Program-made: the position numbers and the translations under genes
The notes under the pieces: model-generated
What the model saw: the letters and a program-made list of their open reading frames with translations, nothing else
Databases searched by the model: none
What the model was told of the DNA's origin: nothing
In this document: positions 17,419 through 26,079 of the stretch, piece after piece
Layout: every line of letters begins with the position of its first letter
Position numbering within the stretch: position 1 is the stretch's first letter
Assembly: GCF_900105115.1 (NCBI RefSeq)
Contig: NZ_FNRV01000001.1
Span: forward strand, 2,042,001 to 2,106,000
Length of the DNA stretch: 64,000 bases
From: Pseudomonas mohnii
Lineage (GTDB): Bacteria; Pseudomonadota; Gammaproteobacteria; Pseudomonadales; Pseudomonadaceae
Direction of reading: 5' to 3'

Positions 17419-19041
17419 ATGTCAGCGATGGCTACACCCACCTTCTCCGCCGCCCAGGCGCCCGTCAGTAGCGCAAAACCGCAATTGGATAAAAAACCTG
17501 GACTGTTCACCATCGTGGTGTTTTTTGCCGTACTGGCCATCGGCTTGCTGTTCACCGCCTACAGCCTGATGCACGACATGCACGAACTCGGCACGGTGGT
17601 CACCACCTGGACGCCGTTTCTGCTGCTGGGCGTCGCGCTGTTGATCGCTCTGGGCTTTGAATTCGTCAACGGTTTCCACGACACCGCCAACGCGGTGGCC
17701 ACCGTGATTTACACCAACTCATTGCCGCCGAACGTCGCGGTGGTCTGGTCCGGTTTCTTCAACTTCCTCGGTGTGTTGCTGTCCAGCGGCGCCGTGGCTT
17801 TCGGCATCATCGCCCTGCTGCCGGTCGAGCTGATTCTGCAGGTCGGGTCGTCCGCTGGCTTCGCGATGATCTTCGCCCTGCTGATCGCGGCGATCCTGTG
17901 GAACCTCGGCACCTGGTGGCTGGGCCTGCCGGCGTCTTCGTCGCACACCCTGATCGGCTCGATCATCGGCGTTGGCGTGGCCAACGCACTGATGCATGGC
18001 CGTGATGGCACCAGCGGCGTGGACTGGGCGCAAGCGACCAAGATCGGTTATGCACTGCTGCTGTCGCCGCTGGTCGGCTTCGGCTGCGCCGCATTGCTGC
18101 TGCTGGCCCTGCGCGCCTTTGTGAAAAACCGTGCGCTGTACAAAGAACCGAAAGGCGACACGCCGCCACCTTGGTGGATTCGCGGCCTGCTGATCGTGAC
18201 CTGCACTGGCGTGTCCTTCGCCCACGGCTCCAACGACGGCCAGAAGGGCATGGGCCTGATCATGTTGATTCTGGTCGGTACGCTGCCGATGGCCTACGCC
18301 CTGAACCGCACCATGCCCGCCGACCAGGCCTTGCAATTTGCCGCGGTGGCCGAAGTCACCCAGCAAGCCCTGGTGAAAAGTGCCCCGCAACCCGCGCCGG
18401 CCGACCCGCGGGCGGTGCTGTCCGACTACGTGCGCAGCAAGGACGCCACACCGCAGCTGGTGCCGGCGCTCGCCGCGCTGACCGGTAGCATTGGCGCCGA
18501 GGTCAAGGGGTATGGTTCGCTGTCGAAAGTCCCCACCGAAGCCGTGGGCAACGTGCGCAACGACATGTACCTGACCAGCGAAACCATTCGCCTGATGGAC
18601 AAGAACAAGCTCGGCAACTTCGACGCCGACACCAGCGGCAAGCTGCAACTGTTCAAGCAGCAGATCGATAACTCGACGCGCTTCATCCCGCTATGGGTGA
18701 AGATCGCGGTGGCCATCGCCCTCGGCCTGGGCACCATGGTCGGCTGGAAACGGATCGTGGTGACGGTTGGCGAGAAGATCGGCAAGACCCACCTGACCTA
18801 CGCTCAGGGCGCCTCGGCGGAAACCGTGGCCATGCTGACCATCGGCGCCGCCGACATGTTCGGTTTGCCGGTGTCGACCACGCATGTGCTGTCTTCCGGT
18901 GTGGCCGGGACCATGGTCGCCAATGGTGGCGGCCTGCAGATGAGGACCATCCGCAACCTGCTGATGGCCTGGGTGCTGACCTTGCCGGCGGCCATTGTGC
19001 TGTCGGGCAGCCTGTACTGGTTGTTCACCCAACTGTTCTGA
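17419..19041 (+). CDS. Inorganic phosphate transporter, PiT family
   Basis: A 540-residue membrane protein. The PiT signature GFEFVNGFHDTANAVATVIYTNSL (about residues 80-103) is repeated in the second half (GVSFAHGSNDGQKGMGLIMLILVGTLP, about 259-285), typical of proton- or sodium-coupled low-affinity phosphate carriers (PitA). Residues ~310-410 form a long hydrophilic insert between the halves. C-terminal DMFGLPVSTTHVLSSGVAGTMVA completes the fold. AGGA lies just upstream of ATG 17419. It ends at a strong terminator at 19062. Confidence 0.9.
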   Translation: MSAMATPTFSAAQAPVSSAKPQLDKKPGLFTIVVFFAVLAIGLLFTAYSLMHDMHELGTVVTTWTPFLLLGVALLIALGFEFVNGFHDTANAVATVIYTNSLPPNVAVVWSGFFNFLGVLLSSGAVAFGIIALLPVELILQVGSSAGFAMIFALLIAAILWNLGTWWLGLPASSSHTLIGSIIGVGVANALMHGRDGTSGVDWAQATKIGYALLLSPLVGFGCAALLLLALRAFVKNRALYKEPKGDTPPPWWIRGLLIVTCTGVSFAHGSNDGQKGMGLIMLILVGTLPMAYALNRTMPADQALQFAAVAEVTQQALVKSAPQPAPADPRAVLSDYVRSKDATPQLVPALAALTGSIGAEVKGYGSLSKVPTEAVGNVRNDMYLTSETIRLMDKNKLGNFDADTSGKLQLFKQQIDNSTRFIPLWVKIAVAIALGLGTMVGWKRIVVTVGEKIGKTHLTYAQGASAETVAMLTIGAADMFGLPVSTTHVLSSGVAGTMVANGGGLQMRTIRNLLMAWVLTLPAAIVLSGSLYWLFTQLF

Positions 19042-19061
19042 TTCGATCGCTGTTTCAACCG

Positions 19062-19093
19062 TCCCGGCCCGATCCTGAGCCGGGATTTTTTTT
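19062..19093 (+). terminator. Intrinsic terminator after the phosphate transporter
   Basis: TCCCGGC ... GCCGGGA forms a 7-bp stem with a 10-base loop followed by eight T residues, 20 bases after the stop of the transporter gene. Confidence 0.9.
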
Positions 19094-19225
19094 GTCCGAC
19101 GGCACGGCATTTGCTCGCAGCCCCGGGAGCTTACGCTTTATTGACGCACCACATGTCCAGCAGCCCTTCAGTTTGTTAGCGTGATGCCGACTCATAAAAG
19201 ACTCGATGCATTCAGGAGTGAAATC

Positions 19226-20092
19226 GTGAATCTGTACATCAATCAGCTTCAACACAAAGCTGACTTCAAAGAAGCCATCTACGCCGGCGACATCTTCCTG
19301 AACACTCATCTGCGTGCCGCCAAGGATCTGTGCGCGTTCGCGCAGGAGAGCATCACCGCCGCCTTCGACGGCGAAACCCATCACCAGGCGCTGCACACGC
19401 TGATGCCGGTGGAAGAATTCGTGGTTCTGGTGACGCGCCTCAAGGGCCAGTTCACCAACAGCCAACGCGTCAAGGAACTGATTCTGGCGTTTATCGACGA
19501 GATCGGCGTCGACCCGCGCGAATACATTTTCGACGTGCCGCGCATTCGCGTGGTGCCCAACTATGACTACCTGCACGCCGGGGTCAGCTACGCCTACAAG
19601 CCGCATCGCGACACGTGGTACGGCAGCGTCGATTGCCAGATCAACACCTGGATGCCGGTGCACACCATCAGCCCCGACCAGACCATGATGATCAACGCCG
19701 GCTACTTCGACGTACCGGTGAAGAACACCTCCAGCCAATGGAGCCTCAACGACTGGATCAACAATCAGCGCCACAAGGCCAAGGACAACCTCAAGGAGGA
19801 AGTCCGGGTGCACCCGGTGCCACTGGAAGCTATCGATAGCGCCTCTGAAGTGCGCATCGCCGGCAACACCGGGGAGATGCTGATCTTCTCCGGCTCGCAC
19901 CTGCACGGCACCGTGGCCAACCACACCGATCAAACCCGCTTCAGCGTGGACTTCCGCCTGATGCATCTCGACGACCTCAAGCACCAGCGCGGCGCCATCA
20001 ACGTCGACAGCGCGTGCCCGGATGTCGGCGCAGGCTTCAAAGACTATTTCCACGCCCACGACTTTTCGAATTTCCAAGGAATCGACCAATGA
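19226..20092 (+). CDS. 2-oxoglutarate/Fe(II) dioxygenase-like protein
   Basis: A 288-residue protein that looks like a PhyH/cupin-type oxygenase: H127-x-D129 in KPHRDTWYG, distal H227 in HLHGTVAN and R238 in TRFSVDFR form the H-x-D...H...R set used to bind Fe(II) and 2-oxoglutarate. INTWMPV and ISPDQTMMI surround the core. I chose the GTG at 19226 because AGGAG sits seven bases upstream; the 45-base upstream extension has a poor site. It overlaps the next gene by four bases (ATGA), so the oxygenase and methyltransferase are made together. The substrate is unknown. The oxygenase call is an inference from the metal residues. Confidence 0.65.
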   Translation: MNLYINQLQHKADFKEAIYAGDIFLNTHLRAAKDLCAFAQESITAAFDGETHHQALHTLMPVEEFVVLVTRLKGQFTNSQRVKELILAFIDEIGVDPREYIFDVPRIRVVPNYDYLHAGVSYAYKPHRDTWYGSVDCQINTWMPVHTISPDQTMMINAGYFDVPVKNTSSQWSLNDWINNQRHKAKDNLKEEVRVHPVPLEAIDSASEVRIAGNTGEMLIFSGSHLHGTVANHTDQTRFSVDFRLMHLDDLKHQRGAINVDSACPDVGAGFKDYFHAHDFSNFQGIDQ

Positions 20093-20811
20093 CCAAGCGT
20101 CGCATCACGCCTGCCGAGGCCCAGTACAACGAAACCCGTGCCAACGTCCTCAAACGGGTCGATGCCGAATACGTCGCCGATGCACCGTTCGTTTTCGCCA
20201 ACCGCATCGGCGTGACCGCTGCGCTGTCGCGCATGGAGCTGTTCAAGAAAGTGGCCGAAGTACCGGGCGCGATCATCGAGTGCGGCGTGTACAAGGGCAA
20301 CTCGCTGATGCTCTACATGCACCTGTCGATGATCCTGGAACCCTACGCGATCAACCGCTCGATCATTGGCTTCGACACCTTCGAAGGCTTCCAGAGCATC
20401 GACAAGAACGAAGACCCGGCCGACGTCAACGAGACCATGTTCTCCGACACCGACCAGTCGCTGATCCAGGACATGATCGACGCCAACGACCTGCTGCGCC
20501 CGGTCAACCGCATCCCGCGCTGCGAACTGGTCAAGGGTGACATCGTCAAGACCGTGCCTGAGTGGGTCAAGACCCGTCCTGACCTGGTCGTGGCCATGCT
20601 GATTCTCGACACCGACCTGTACGAATCGACCAAAGTCGCGCTGGAAACCTTCCTGCCGTACATGCCTAAAGGCGCAATCGTGGTGCTCGACGAAGTCGCC
20701 TACCGCAACTTCCCGGGCGAAACCAAAGCCCTGCGTGAAGTGCTGGACCTGAACAAGATCGAACTCAAGCGTCTGCCGTTCGATTCCTGCGTAGGTTACT
20801 TCCACGTCTGA
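20089..20811 (+). CDS. TylF/MycF-type O-methyltransferase
   Basis: A 240-residue SAM-dependent methyltransferase of the macrocin O-methyltransferase family. E64CGVYKG is the SAM-binding motif I. FDTFEGF follows at about 93-99, and LDTDLYEST around D174/D176 provides the metal-binding aspartates of the TylF/MycF group. Known members methylate sugar hydroxyls on macrolides or glycans. The upstream oxygenase, translationally coupled, suggests successive tailoring of one sugar or small molecule; no biosynthetic cluster surrounds it. AAGGA precedes the ATG. Confidence 0.85.
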   Translation: MTKRRITPAEAQYNETRANVLKRVDAEYVADAPFVFANRIGVTAALSRMELFKKVAEVPGAIIECGVYKGNSLMLYMHLSMILEPYAINRSIIGFDTFEGFQSIDKNEDPADVNETMFSDTDQSLIQDMIDANDLLRPVNRIPRCELVKGDIVKTVPEWVKTRPDLVVAMLILDTDLYESTKVALETFLPYMPKGAIVVLDEVAYRNFPGETKALREVLDLNKIELKRLPFDSCVGYFHV

Positions 20812-20839
20812 TATCCGGACCGGGACCTGACACAAAACC

Positions 20840-20927
20840 TGTGGGAGCGAGCTGGCTCGCGAATGCGGTCTGACCTTCAACAATGATGTTGAATCGTTGA
20901 CCGTTTCGCGAGCCAGCTCGCTCTCGT
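20840..20927. repeat. REPIN (inverted REP pair)
   Basis: GTGGGAGCGAGCTGGCTCGC at the left and TTCGCGAGCCAGCTCGCTCT at the right flank about 45 bases of unrelated sequence. It lies between the convergent methyltransferase and PACE genes. Confidence 0.85.
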
Positions 20928-20930
20928 CGT

Positions 20931-21368
20931 TTATGCGCCGCAGCTTTCACGAATGACCATGCGCTCGCGCACCACGTCATACACCCAGTGGTACAGGTAG
21001 GTGTAGGGCAGGAAAAACAGCAGCACCCCGATATCCAGCAAAAATGCCTGCCACAAGCTGATGTTCAGCCACCAGGCAATCAGCGGTACGCCGAGGGCCA
21101 CCAGGCCGCCTTCGAACAACAGCGCATGCACCACCCGGACCCAGGCGTTGTGCGCAATGGCCAGGCGCTTGAGCATCCGATCGAAGAAACCGTTGAAGAC
21201 CACGTTCCACGCCAGGGCCAGTGCGGCCATGACCAGGGTCACGACGCCCATGTCGAGCATCGGCTTGTCCATGATCCACGCCAGCAATGGGGTGCAGATC
21301 AGGATCGCCAGCAATTCGAAACCGATGGCCTGGAAAATACGCTCAGTGATGGATTTGTTGGCGCTCAT
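20931..21368 (-). CDS. PACE family multidrug efflux transporter
   Basis: A 145-residue inner-membrane protein made of two tandem bacterial transmembrane pair domains, hence four helices. The N-terminal part ITERIFQAIGFELLAILICTPLLAWIMD carries the conserved glutamate (E18) of helix 1. WNVVFNGFFDRML and the C-terminal counterpart YTYLYHWVYDVVRER are the repeated signatures. Members such as AceI export chlorhexidine and short-chain diamines by proton antiport. It is divergent from a LysR regulator 89 bases away, the standard arrangement for this family. Confidence 0.92.
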   Translation of the reverse strand: MSANKSITERIFQAIGFELLAILICTPLLAWIMDKPMLDMGVVTLVMAALALAWNVVFNGFFDRMLKRLAIAHNAWVRVVHALLFEGGLVALGVPLIAWWLNISLWQAFLLDIGVLLFFLPYTYLYHWVYDVVRERMVIRESCGA

Positions 21369-21457
21369 GGCCAGACTCCTTGAGTGACGGTGGTTGCCAT
21401 GATCCTTTCTCGCACCGATACTTCATAACCAAGAACCATCGATCAAGGCGATAGTTC

Positions 21458-22312
21458 ATGGCCTCCCAAGAAGTGTTGCAGGCCTTCGTCCAGGCCGCGA
21501 CTCAGGGCTCGTTTTCCGCTGCGGCGCGTAAATTGGGTCGCAGTCAGTCGACCGTCAGCGCGGCGGTGGCCAGTCTGGAAATCGACCTCAACCTGACGCT
21601 GTTCGACCGCACCACCCGCAAACCCACGCTCACCCCGGCCGGGTACGTGATGTTGCAGCGCGCCGAGGACATTCTGGCCGCCACCAGTCGCCTGGAAATG
21701 GCGGCCAGCCAACTGTCCCAAGGGGTCGAGGCGAAATTGACCGTGGCGCTGTCCGACACCTACCAGTCCGACCGTTTCGAAGCGTCACTCAGTGCCTTCG
21801 AGCAGCGTTATCCCGACCTGGAACTCGAATGCCTGATCGCCGAATGCGATGACCTGGTGGCCCTGGTACAGAGCGGTCGGGCGCAGGTCGCCTTCGCCGA
21901 AATGCAGGACAGCTACCCACCGGACCTGGTCAGCTCGACGGTGGATGAACGCACGGACATCGCGCTGTTCGCGTCCCCTGAACATCCGCTGGCAGCGCTG
22001 CCATACATTGATCAGGACGTGCTACAGCAGCACCGTGAATTGCGCCTGGCAACCATCGTCAATCCCTATGAAAGCCGGGCCAAAGGGCGCGTCTGGTCGG
22101 CGCCAAGTTATTTGATGCTGCTGGAGATGGCCCAGGGCGGATTCGGCTGGGCGCCGTTGCCGCGCTGGCTGGTGGAGCGCTTCGGTCCGGGCACCTTGCA
22201 GGAGCTGCCGGTGCGTGGCTGGCCGAAGACGGTGTCGGTCGATGCCCTGTGGTCGCGGCTGCACCCACCGGGGCCGGCGGGTAGTTGGCTGCTGGGCAAG
22301 ATGCTGGAGTGA
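21458..22312 (+). CDS. LysR family regulator divergent from the PACE pump
   Basis: A 284-residue LysR protein: HTH at residues 1-58 (LQAFVQAATQGSFSAAARKLGRSQSTVSAAVASLEIDLNLTLFDRTTRKPTLTPAG) and effector-binding domain after about 85. The likely target is the adjacent pump gene. ATCG-N7-CGAT at 21438-21452, immediately before the start codon, is a possible LysR box for autoregulation. Confidence 0.9.
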   Translation: MASQEVLQAFVQAATQGSFSAAARKLGRSQSTVSAAVASLEIDLNLTLFDRTTRKPTLTPAGYVMLQRAEDILAATSRLEMAASQLSQGVEAKLTVALSDTYQSDRFEASLSAFEQRYPDLELECLIAECDDLVALVQSGRAQVAFAEMQDSYPPDLVSSTVDERTDIALFASPEHPLAALPYIDQDVLQQHRELRLATIVNPYESRAKGRVWSAPSYLMLLEMAQGGFGWAPLPRWLVERFGPGTLQELPVRGWPKTVSVDALWSRLHPPGPAGSWLLGKMLE

Positions 22313-22334
22313 GAGTCCTTCGGCGCTGCGCGGA

Positions 22335-22364
22335 AGCTGTAGGAGCGTGACTTGCCCGCGATGA
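22335..22364. repeat. Single REP element
   Basis: GCTGTAGGAGCGTGACTTGC followed by CCGCGATGAC is a diverged single REP between convergent LysR genes. No inverted partner is present. Confidence 0.65.
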
Positions 22365-22397
22365 CGTCAATTCAGACACCCCATCACCTGAACCTGA

Positions 22398-23240
22398 TCA
22401 CGCCACCTCGACCCGCATCGGCTGATTCATTTGAAAAAACTCATGCAACCCGCGCATCGCAGGTAACTCCAGCGCCTGGGCGGCGTAGCACAAACCCACC
22501 CGACGCGTCGGGGTCGGCAAGTGCATCGCACGAGTCGTCACCCGTGCCTGCCCGCTCACCAATGACTGCGGCAACAGCGCCACGCCAATGCCCGCAGCCA
22601 CCATGTGCAACGCCTGTTTCAACGAGCCGGCATGCCCCGCCACCGCGTCTGGCGAACGTCCGTACAGCGCCATCAAGCGTTGATGGGACGGGTGCTGTGG
22701 GCAGGTGATCCAGTCACTGATCGGCGTCCAGGCTTGCCCGCTTTGCGCGATGGCCATCGGGTGTCCCACCGGCAGCGCCATCACATAGGATTCCTCCCAC
22801 AGTGGCAGGAACAACTCGTCCTCGCAGCACATCTCCTCCACCGCCAGGCGCCCGTCGCCGCGGCAGCCTTCTTCGAGCGTCAGCAACAGGTTGGGCAGTG
22901 CCTGTCGGGCCATGCGCACGAACGCTTCGATGTGACTATCGGCAATATCGCCTTCGATGCCCAAGGTCAGCGGCGTGCGGTTTTCCTGGCCGAGGAACAA
23001 CCGGCTCAAGGCTTGCGCATCCGCCACCATCCGCAGGGCCTGCGGGTACAGGACCCGCGCCTCATCACTGACATCAACGCCACGGGGCTGACGCACGAAC
23101 AGCCGGGCGCCCAACTCCTCTTCGAGCTGTTTGATGGTTACCGACAGGGTCGGCTGGCTGACGAACAACCGCTGGGCCGCGAGGGTGATGTTGCGCTCCT
23201 CGAACACCGCGAGAAAGGCTGTGAGGTGGCGGATATCCAT
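22398..23240 (-). CDS. LysR family transcriptional regulator
   Basis: A 280-residue LysR protein. The HTH is MDIRHLTAFLAVFEERNITLAAQRLFVSQPTLSVTIKQLEEELGARLF (residues 1-48), followed by a typical effector domain (LTLGIEGDIADSHIEAFVRMARQALPNLLL). It is divergent from the SDR dehydrogenase at 23352, separated by 111 bases, and is probably its regulator. Confidence 0.9.
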   Translation of the reverse strand: MDIRHLTAFLAVFEERNITLAAQRLFVSQPTLSVTIKQLEEELGARLFVRQPRGVDVSDEARVLYPQALRMVADAQALSRLFLGQENRTPLTLGIEGDIADSHIEAFVRMARQALPNLLLTLEEGCRGDGRLAVEEMCCEDELFLPLWEESYVMALPVGHPMAIAQSGQAWTPISDWITCPQHPSHQRLMALYGRSPDAVAGHAGSLKQALHMVAAGIGVALLPQSLVSGQARVTTRAMHLPTPTRRVGLCYAAQALELPAMRGLHEFFQMNQPMRVEVA

Positions 23241-23351
23241 AGGCAGTTCCGATGACAGACAGAGAAATAAGGCATTTTTCAGCCACGGCAGCGATAAATA
23301 TACTGCGCGTCACGTTGAGTTATTTGTTTTTCTGATTTCAGGAGTCCAGCC

Positions 23352-24077
23352 ATGGGTAAGCCATTGATCATCATCACCGGGGCCAGTTCAGGCATTGGCG
23401 AAGCCGCCGCTCGCTTGCTGAGCGCAGCCGGCCATCCGCTCTTACTGCTGGCCCGGCGGGTCGAACGCCTGCAAGCGCTCGATTTGCCGGACACCCTCAG
23501 CCGTCGCGTCGACATCACCGACCGCCCGACCCTGCTCGCCGCCGTGGCCGAAGCCGAAGCACAGTTCGGCCCGGCCGATGCGCTGATCAACAACGCCGGG
23601 GTAATGCTGCTGGGCGAGATGAGCAAACAGGACCCGGCACAGTGGGACCAGATGCTCGACGTCAATGTGAAAGGCCTGCTCAATGGCGTGCACGCGGTGG
23701 TGGCCGGGATGATCGAGCGCAAACACGGCACGATCATCAACGTCAGCTCGGTGGCCGGACGCAAGACATTCCCCAACCACGTGGCCTACGTCGGGACCAA
23801 ATTCGCGGTACATGGCCTGTCGGAAAACCTGCGGGAAGAACTGTCACCGCATAACGTGCGAGTCATCACCATCGCACCGGGCGCGGTAGAAACCGAACTG
23901 CTCGGCCACACCACCGATGAAGCGATCAAGACCGGTTACCAAGCCTGGAAACAGGACATGGGCGGTACCGTATTGAGCGCCGAAGATGTCGCATCAGCCA
24001 TCGCGTTTGCGTACCAGCAACCGCAGAACGTGTGCATTCGCGAGATCGTGATGGCGGCGACACGGCAGCAAAGTTGA
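23352..24077 (+). CDS. Short-chain dehydrogenase/reductase
   Basis: A 241-residue SDR. TGASSGIGEAAARLL (residues 9-23) is the cofactor-binding Rossmann motif, NNAG follows at about 80-83, the catalytic Ser lies in INVSSVAG (about 133-140) and YVGTK gives the YxxxK catalytic pair (about 150-154). The classical NADP-dependent group including YdfG/clavaldehyde-dehydrogenase-like enzymes fits. CAGGAG precedes the start. It is divergent from the LysR regulator and ends just before the tandem repeat array. Confidence 0.92.
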   Translation: MGKPLIIITGASSGIGEAAARLLSAAGHPLLLLARRVERLQALDLPDTLSRRVDITDRPTLLAAVAEAEAQFGPADALINNAGVMLLGEMSKQDPAQWDQMLDVNVKGLLNGVHAVVAGMIERKHGTIINVSSVAGRKTFPNHVAYVGTKFAVHGLSENLREELSPHNVRVITIAPGAVETELLGHTTDEAIKTGYQAWKQDMGGTVLSAEDVASAIAFAYQQPQNVCIREIVMAATRQQS

Positions 24078-24106
24078 CGGTCGTGCGGGTTTGATTGTGC
24101 AGAGAT

Positions 24107-24188
24107 GGCGTACATCTGTGGGTGATTGGTCGGCTGTCAGGCCGCCATCGCTGCGATGCGGCGCCCCGACGAGCCAGCTCCCACAGGA
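24107..24188. repeat. Left boundary unit of the 70-bp array
   Basis: A variant unit reading GGTGATTGGTCGGCTGTC, then CGCTGCGATGCGGCGCCCC and GACGAGCCAGCTCCC. The insertion around the palindrome replaces the GCTGGCAGGCCAGC of ordinary units. The same variant closes the array at the other end (25581-25663). Confidence 0.75.
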
Positions 24189-25580
24189 GAGCGGGTACAC
24201 CTGCGGATGATTGATCGGCTGATCGGCCGCCTTCGCTGGCAAGCCAGCTCCCACAGGAAAGCAGGTACACCTGCGGATGATTGATCGGCCGCCTTCGCTG
24301 GCAGGCCAGCTCCCACAGGAGAACGGGTACACCTGCGGATGATTGATCGGCTGATCGGCCGCCTTCGCTGGCAAGCCAGCTCCCACAGGACAGCGGGTAC
24401 ACCTGCGGATGATTGATCGGCTGATCGGCCGCCATCGCTGGCAGGCCAGTTCCCACAGGACAGCGGGTACACCTGCGGATGATTGATCGGCTGATCGGCC
24501 GCCATCGCTGGCAGGCCAGTTCCCACAGGAGAACGGGTACACCTGCGGATGATTGATCGGCTGATCGGCCGCCATCGCTGGCAGGCCAGCTCCCACAGGA
24601 GAACGGGTACACCTGCGGATGATTGATCGGCTGATCGGCCGCCTTCGCTGACAGGCCAGCTCCCACAGGAGAACGGGTACACCTGCGGATGATTGATCGG
24701 CTGATCGGCCGCTATCGCTGGCAAGCCAGCTCCCACAGGAGAGCGGGTACACCTGCGGATGATTGATCGGCTGATCGGCCGCCTTCGCTGGCAAGCCAGC
24801 TCCCACAGGACAGCGGGTACACCTGCGGATGATTGATCGGCTGATCGGCCGCCATCGCTGGCAGGCCAGTTCCCACAGGACAGCGGGTACACCTGCGGAT
24901 GATTGATCGGCTGATCGGCCGCCATCGCTGGCAGGCCAGTTCCCACAGGAGAACGGGTACACCTGCGGATGATTGATCGGCTGATCGGCCGCCATCGCTG
25001 GCAGGCCAGCTCCCACAGGAGAACGGGTACACCTGCGGATGATTGATCGGCTGATCGGCCGCCATCGCTGGCAAGCCAGCTCCCACAGGACAGCGGGTAC
25101 ACCTGCGGATGATTGATCGGCTGATCGGCCGCCATCGCTGGCAGGCCAGCTCCCACAGGAGAACGGGTACACCTGCGGATGATTGATCGGCTGATCGGCC
25201 GCCATCGCTGGCAGGCCAGTTCCCACAGGAGACCGGGTACACCTGCGGATGATTGGTCGGCTGTCGGGCCGCCATCGCTGGCAAGCCAGTTCCCACAGGA
25301 CAGCGGGTACACCTGCGGATGATTGATCGGCTGATCGGCCGCCATCGCTGGCAAGCCAGCTCCCACAGGAGAGCGGGTACACCTGCGGATGATTGATCGG
25401 CTGATCGGCCGCCATCGCTGGCAGGCCAGCTCCCACAGGAGAGCGGGTACACCTGCGGATGATTGATCGGCTGATCGGCCGCCATCGCTGGCAGGCCAGT
25501 TCCCACAGGAGAACGGGTACACGTGCGGATGATTGATCGGCTGATCGGCCGCCTTCGCTGGCAGCCCAGCTCCCACAGGA
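24189..25580. repeat. Tandem array of twenty 70-bp REP-containing units
   Basis: Twenty head-to-tail units, beginning near 24189, 24259 and 24321 and then every 70 bp (24391, 24461 and so on to 25511). Each comprises GGGTACACCTGCGGATGATT, a doubled TGATCGGC, GCCATCGCTGG, and the palindrome GCTGGCARGCCAGC with CTCCCACAGGA. The last part matches the local REP consensus. The second unit is 62 bp long because one copy of the internal 8-bp TGATCGGC repeat is missing, as expected from slippage. Unit length is not a multiple of three, and the open minus-strand frames simply cycle through the repeat in three phases. It is therefore non-coding. Confidence 0.92.
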
Positions 25581-25663
25581 GATTGGGGCAGCTGCAGGTG
25601 ATTGGTCGGCTGTCAGGCCGCCTTCGCTGCGATGCGGCGCCCCGACGAGCCAGCTCCTACAGA
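25581..25663. repeat. Right boundary unit of the 70-bp array
   Basis: Nearly identical to the left boundary unit over about 58 bases, including the GATGCGGCGCCCCGACGAGC insert in the palindrome, but with CTCCTACAGA at the end. Matching terminal units 1.47 kb apart show that the array expanded between two pre-existing related units. Confidence 0.75.
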
Positions 25664-25689
25664 AAAGCAAGGCCCACAACCCCGCTCTT

Positions 25690-26020
25690 CACCACTCATC
25701 AGGCCGAGCGTTAGCTCGCCTGCAGCTTTTGATCTTGATCCACCCGCCCCTTCGGAAGGCTGAATGGAGGTGTTCATCCGGGGAGTGGCGCGCAGCGCCG
25801 TTCGACGCAGTCGAACACGCTGCATGTAGGTTGAAGCGAAGCCAACCGGAGGGCAGTGTCCCCGGATGGACACCGCAGCGAAGGAACCCCGAGCCCCAGC
25901 GAGGGGCCGGACGCTCGGGGCGAGCCTTTTTTTGCTTATCTTTTTTTTGGCGTCTCCGGTCTGAAAAAAAAGTAAGTCGCCGTAAGGGCGAAACCATAGG
26001 CAGCCGTTACCGCAGCAACG
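25690..26020. repeat. Probable dispersed non-coding element
   Basis: About 330 bases without a credible gene. It contains GCCGAGCGTTAGCTCGCCTG, a GAACCCCGAGCCCCAGCGAG / GGGGCCGGACGCTCGGGGC hairpin, a T-rich stretch (CCTTTTTTTGC ... TTTTTTTTGGCG) and a GTAAGTCGCCGTAAGGGCGA hairpin. I recall near-identical text in many places in P. fluorescens-group genomes, where short frames in it are called hypothetical proteins; I could not verify this here. It sits immediately beside the 70-bp array. Confidence 0.5.
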
Positions 26021-26079
26021 GATATGTACACAATCAACCAGGAGCCCGGTCGGCCCAACGGCCGCCGATACACCCCATA

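Noticed and set aside
24189..25580. CRISPR array
   Set aside because: Repeats are 70 bp and contiguous with no variable spacers, there are no cas genes nearby, and the unit holds a REP palindrome.
23926..25679. Long minus-strand ORFs of 246-561 residues across the array
   Set aside because: They are generated by the 70-bp repeat, which keeps three minus frames open; the translated text cycles through the same three phases with no protein-like features.
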